From NCBI GenBank assembly GCA_019242135.1, contig JAFAWC010000390.1, positions 1 through 8,343 on the forward strand: DNA of 8,343 nt, given 5' to 3'. The position numbers and the translations under genes are program-made. Below the pieces are notes generated by a model. It was given only the letters and a program-made list of their open reading frames with translations. It was not told where the DNA came from and ran no database searches. The first letter of the stretch is position 1. Every line of letters starts with the position of its first letter. Origin of the DNA: Mycobacteriaceae bacterium. Lineage in GTDB: Bacteria; Actinomycetota; Actinomycetes; Mycobacteriales; Mycobacteriaceae. This document shows positions 7,504-8,343 of this stretch, piece by piece.

Positions 7504-7613
7504 CCGCCGTCGGGCTCGCTTGGCTGTTCCCGAGATTCGCCGTCCGCCGGCATTACAACGGAGTCCGGCCCGCAGCAGGTCGGCCCGTTAAAAGGCAAGT
7601 CCCATCCGGTCTC

Positions 7614-7626
7614 CACCCGGCGGGTG
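7614..7626. promoter_or_regulatory. 13-base perfect palindrome, candidate operator
   Basis: CACCCG-G-CGGGTG is a perfect inverted repeat with 6-base arms around one central base. It lies in the gap between mrpG and the AftB-like gene, ends immediately before a candidate -10 hexamer, and so would cover the spacer of that promoter. This placement would suit a repressor site. It is short and GC-rich, so chance occurrence is possible, and no regulator can be named from the sequence. Confidence 0.35.
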
Positions 7627-7632
7627 TACTTT
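7627..7632 (+). promoter_or_regulatory. Candidate -10 element for the AftB-like gene
   Basis: TACTTT fits the mycobacterial TANNNT -10 pattern and would place a transcript start near 7639, giving a leader of about 75 bases. No TTGACA-like -35 is present at 17-18 bases, which is common in mycobacterial promoters but leaves the call weak. TAAGGT at 7647-7652 is an alternative. Confidence 0.25.
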
Positions 7633-7641
7633 GCTGCCGGG

Positions 7642-7699
7642 CGTCATAAGGTTGCTGCGGCCACATTCAGGGCCCAGTCCCGCAGCGGTGCGCATGACG
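7642..7699 (+). promoter_or_regulatory. Possible leader stem-loop upstream of the AftB-like gene
   Basis: Two nested inverted repeats could stack into one hairpin. The outer arms are CGTCAT (7642-7647) and ATGACG (7694-7699). The inner arms are GCTGCGG (7654-7660) and CCGCAGC (7680-7686). A nearly symmetric internal loop of 6 and 7 bases separates them, and the terminal loop is 19 bases. The structure ends just before the ribosome site at 7701-7709 and has no U-tract, so it looks more like a 5' leader element than a terminator for mrpG. No riboswitch family is recognised. Confidence 0.3.
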
Positions 7700-7700
7700 T

Positions 7701-7709
7701 GAGAAGGGG
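7701..7709 (+). promoter_or_regulatory. Ribosome binding site of the AftB-like gene
   Basis: GAGAAGGGG is a purine-rich Shine-Dalgarno stretch lying 4 bases before the ATG at 7714. It supports that start over later in-frame codons. Confidence 0.65.
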
Positions 7710-7713
7710 TGGC

Positions 7714-8343
7714 ATGTCGGAAACAGTGCCGGAACTTCCCGCTGCGCCGTCTGTGCGGGCACGGCCGACGGCATTCGACACGTTGCTGGGGCGCTGGCGC
7801 CGCGATCGCGGGTCCGGTGCGTCCGGCCGGGTCTGGATCAGTATGAGCACGGTGGGCGCTGGTGTGCTCGTGTGCATGTTGTTCGGCGTGCTCGCGTCCG
7901 ACCACTGGTGGATCAGCGACGACGGCATGATCGTTGTCCGAGAGGTGCGGCAGGTCCTCGCCGGCGCCGGGCCCAACTACAACCCGTTGCAGCGCGATGA
8001 GGCTGACACCAGCCCTCTGTGGATGTGGCTGTTAACGGCATTCACGTTGATCCGTCGAGGCGACGTCGCGGTCAGTGCGGTCGCGCTTGGCTTCGCGCTT
8101 GCCGTGGCCGGTCTGGTGCTGGCGCTGTGGGGTAGCAGCAGCCGGCACCGCCGGCGCGGCGTGAACGGTGTCCTGCTGCCGGTGGGGGCCTTGGTGCCGG
8201 TCGGGATCGCCGGGTTCTGGGACTTCGCCACCTCCGGGCTGGAGACGGGTCTTTCCCTCTTCTGGCTCGGTCTAGTCTGGCGGCTGCTGGTGTCTGCCAC
8301 GGCCGAGACGAGCCACCCGCGGCTGGTGATGGTCGCGCTCGTC
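7714..8343 (+). CDS. AftB-like membrane arabinofuranosyltransferase (GT-C fold), 5' part only
   Basis: An open frame of 210 codons runs from ATG 7714 off the window end without a stop. A polar N-terminal stretch of about 40 residues (likely cytoplasmic) precedes a first helix (about 41-62). An outer loop follows with HWWISDDGMIVVREVRQ (64-80); the acidic pair Asp69-Asp70 just after the first helix is typical of GT-C enzymes that use polyprenyl-phosphate sugars. Further matches to AftB, as I remember Rv3805c, are LAGAGPNYN (82-90), DEADTS (95-100) and DFATSGLETGL (170-180). AftB adds terminal beta-1,2-arabinofuranose to cell-wall arabinan from decaprenyl-phosphoryl-arabinose, in the periplasm. 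The canonical aftB sits in the galactan/ubiA/fbpA cluster, so this copy beside mrp is probably a paralogue whose acceptor may differ. A 210-base gap with its own ribosome site suggests separate expression from mrp. Confidence 0.8.
   Translation, partial: MSETVPELPAAPSVRARPTAFDTLLGRWRRDRGSGASGRVWISMSTVGAGVLVCMLFGVLASDHWWISDDGMIVVREVRQVLAGAGPNYNPLQRDEADTSPLWMWLLTAFTLIRRGDVAVSAVALGFALAVAGLVLALWGSSSRHRRRGVNGVLLPVGALVPVGIAGFWDFATSGLETGLSLFWLGLVWRLLVSATAETSHPRLVMVALV

Larger units (their letters stand above)
7504..7713. other. Intergenic gap between mrpG and the AftB-like gene
   Basis: This is the only non-coding stretch in the window. No credible small gene or tRNA is seen on either strand. Just after mrpG there are only weak 5-base inverted repeats (TCGGG 7510-7514 with CCCGA 7529-7533; GCCGG 7546-7550 with CCGGC 7565-7569) without U-tracts, so no convincing intrinsic terminator. 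CGGCCCG occurs twice (7566-7572, 7581-7587) and TTGCTGC twice at a 21-base period (7631-7637, 7652-7658). The palindrome, -10 candidate and leader hairpin are listed separately. Confidence 0.8.

Noticed and set aside
7510..7533. Intrinsic terminator after mrpG
   Set aside because: The stem is only 5 bases with a 14-base loop and no U-run. A factor-dependent end or read-through is equally possible.
7694..7702. Two-codon upstream frame (ATG ACG TGA) whose stop overlaps the ribosome site of the AftB-like gene
   Set aside because: It lacks a convincing ribosome site and is short enough to occur by chance; the ATG lies in the hairpin arm.
1..8343. CRISPR arrays, insertion sequences, tRNA or rRNA genes, attachment sites
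   Set aside because: Read through both strands without finding spaced repeats, transposase motifs or RNA gene folds. The region looks like ordinary chromosomal operon sequence with uniform composition.

Overview
The window reads as high-GC actinobacterial chromosome, most likely a non-tuberculous Mycobacterium or close relative. The case rests on strongly GC-biased third codon positions, mostly GTG starts, a Cdc48/p97-type ATPase that resembles my memory of M. tuberculosis Rv0435c, and a protein resembling the mycobacterial arabinofuranosyltransferase AftB. All genes lie on the + strand, and coding density is very high up to base 7503.

Layout: bases 1-1426 hold the 3' part of a two-domain AAA+ ATPase gene, whose start lies outside the window. 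Four bases after its stop begins a complete six-gene Mrp (Mnh) cation/proton antiporter operon: mrpA with a fused mrpB domain (1431-4289), mrpC (4286-4765), mrpD (4762-6354), mrpE (6351-6896), mrpF (6893-7171) and mrpG (7168-7503). Every internal junction in the Mrp run is a 4-base stop/start overlap (GTGA or ATGA), so the subunits should be made from one message by coupled translation. A 210-base non-coding gap follows (7504-7713). It holds a perfect 6-1-6 palindrome, a candidate -10 element and a possible leader hairpin. Last comes the 5' part of an AftB-like membrane glycosyltransferase gene (7714 to the window end).

Function: the Mrp proteins form one membrane complex that exports Na+ (or other monovalent cations) in exchange for protons. 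Its two large subunits, MrpA and MrpD, are relatives of the proton-pumping subunits of respiratory complex I. The upstream ATPase is tightly spaced with the antiporter genes and is probably co-transcribed with them, which links a protein-unfolding machine to a membrane complex in expression if not in function. The AftB-like gene has its own leader and probably its own promoter, and belongs to cell-envelope arabinan synthesis or a related envelope glycosylation.

I do not see a clearly new kind of system here. The points most worth a second look are the ATPase/Mrp linkage, the non-canonical first ATPase site, the AftB paralogue beside mrp, and the structured gap at 7504-7713.
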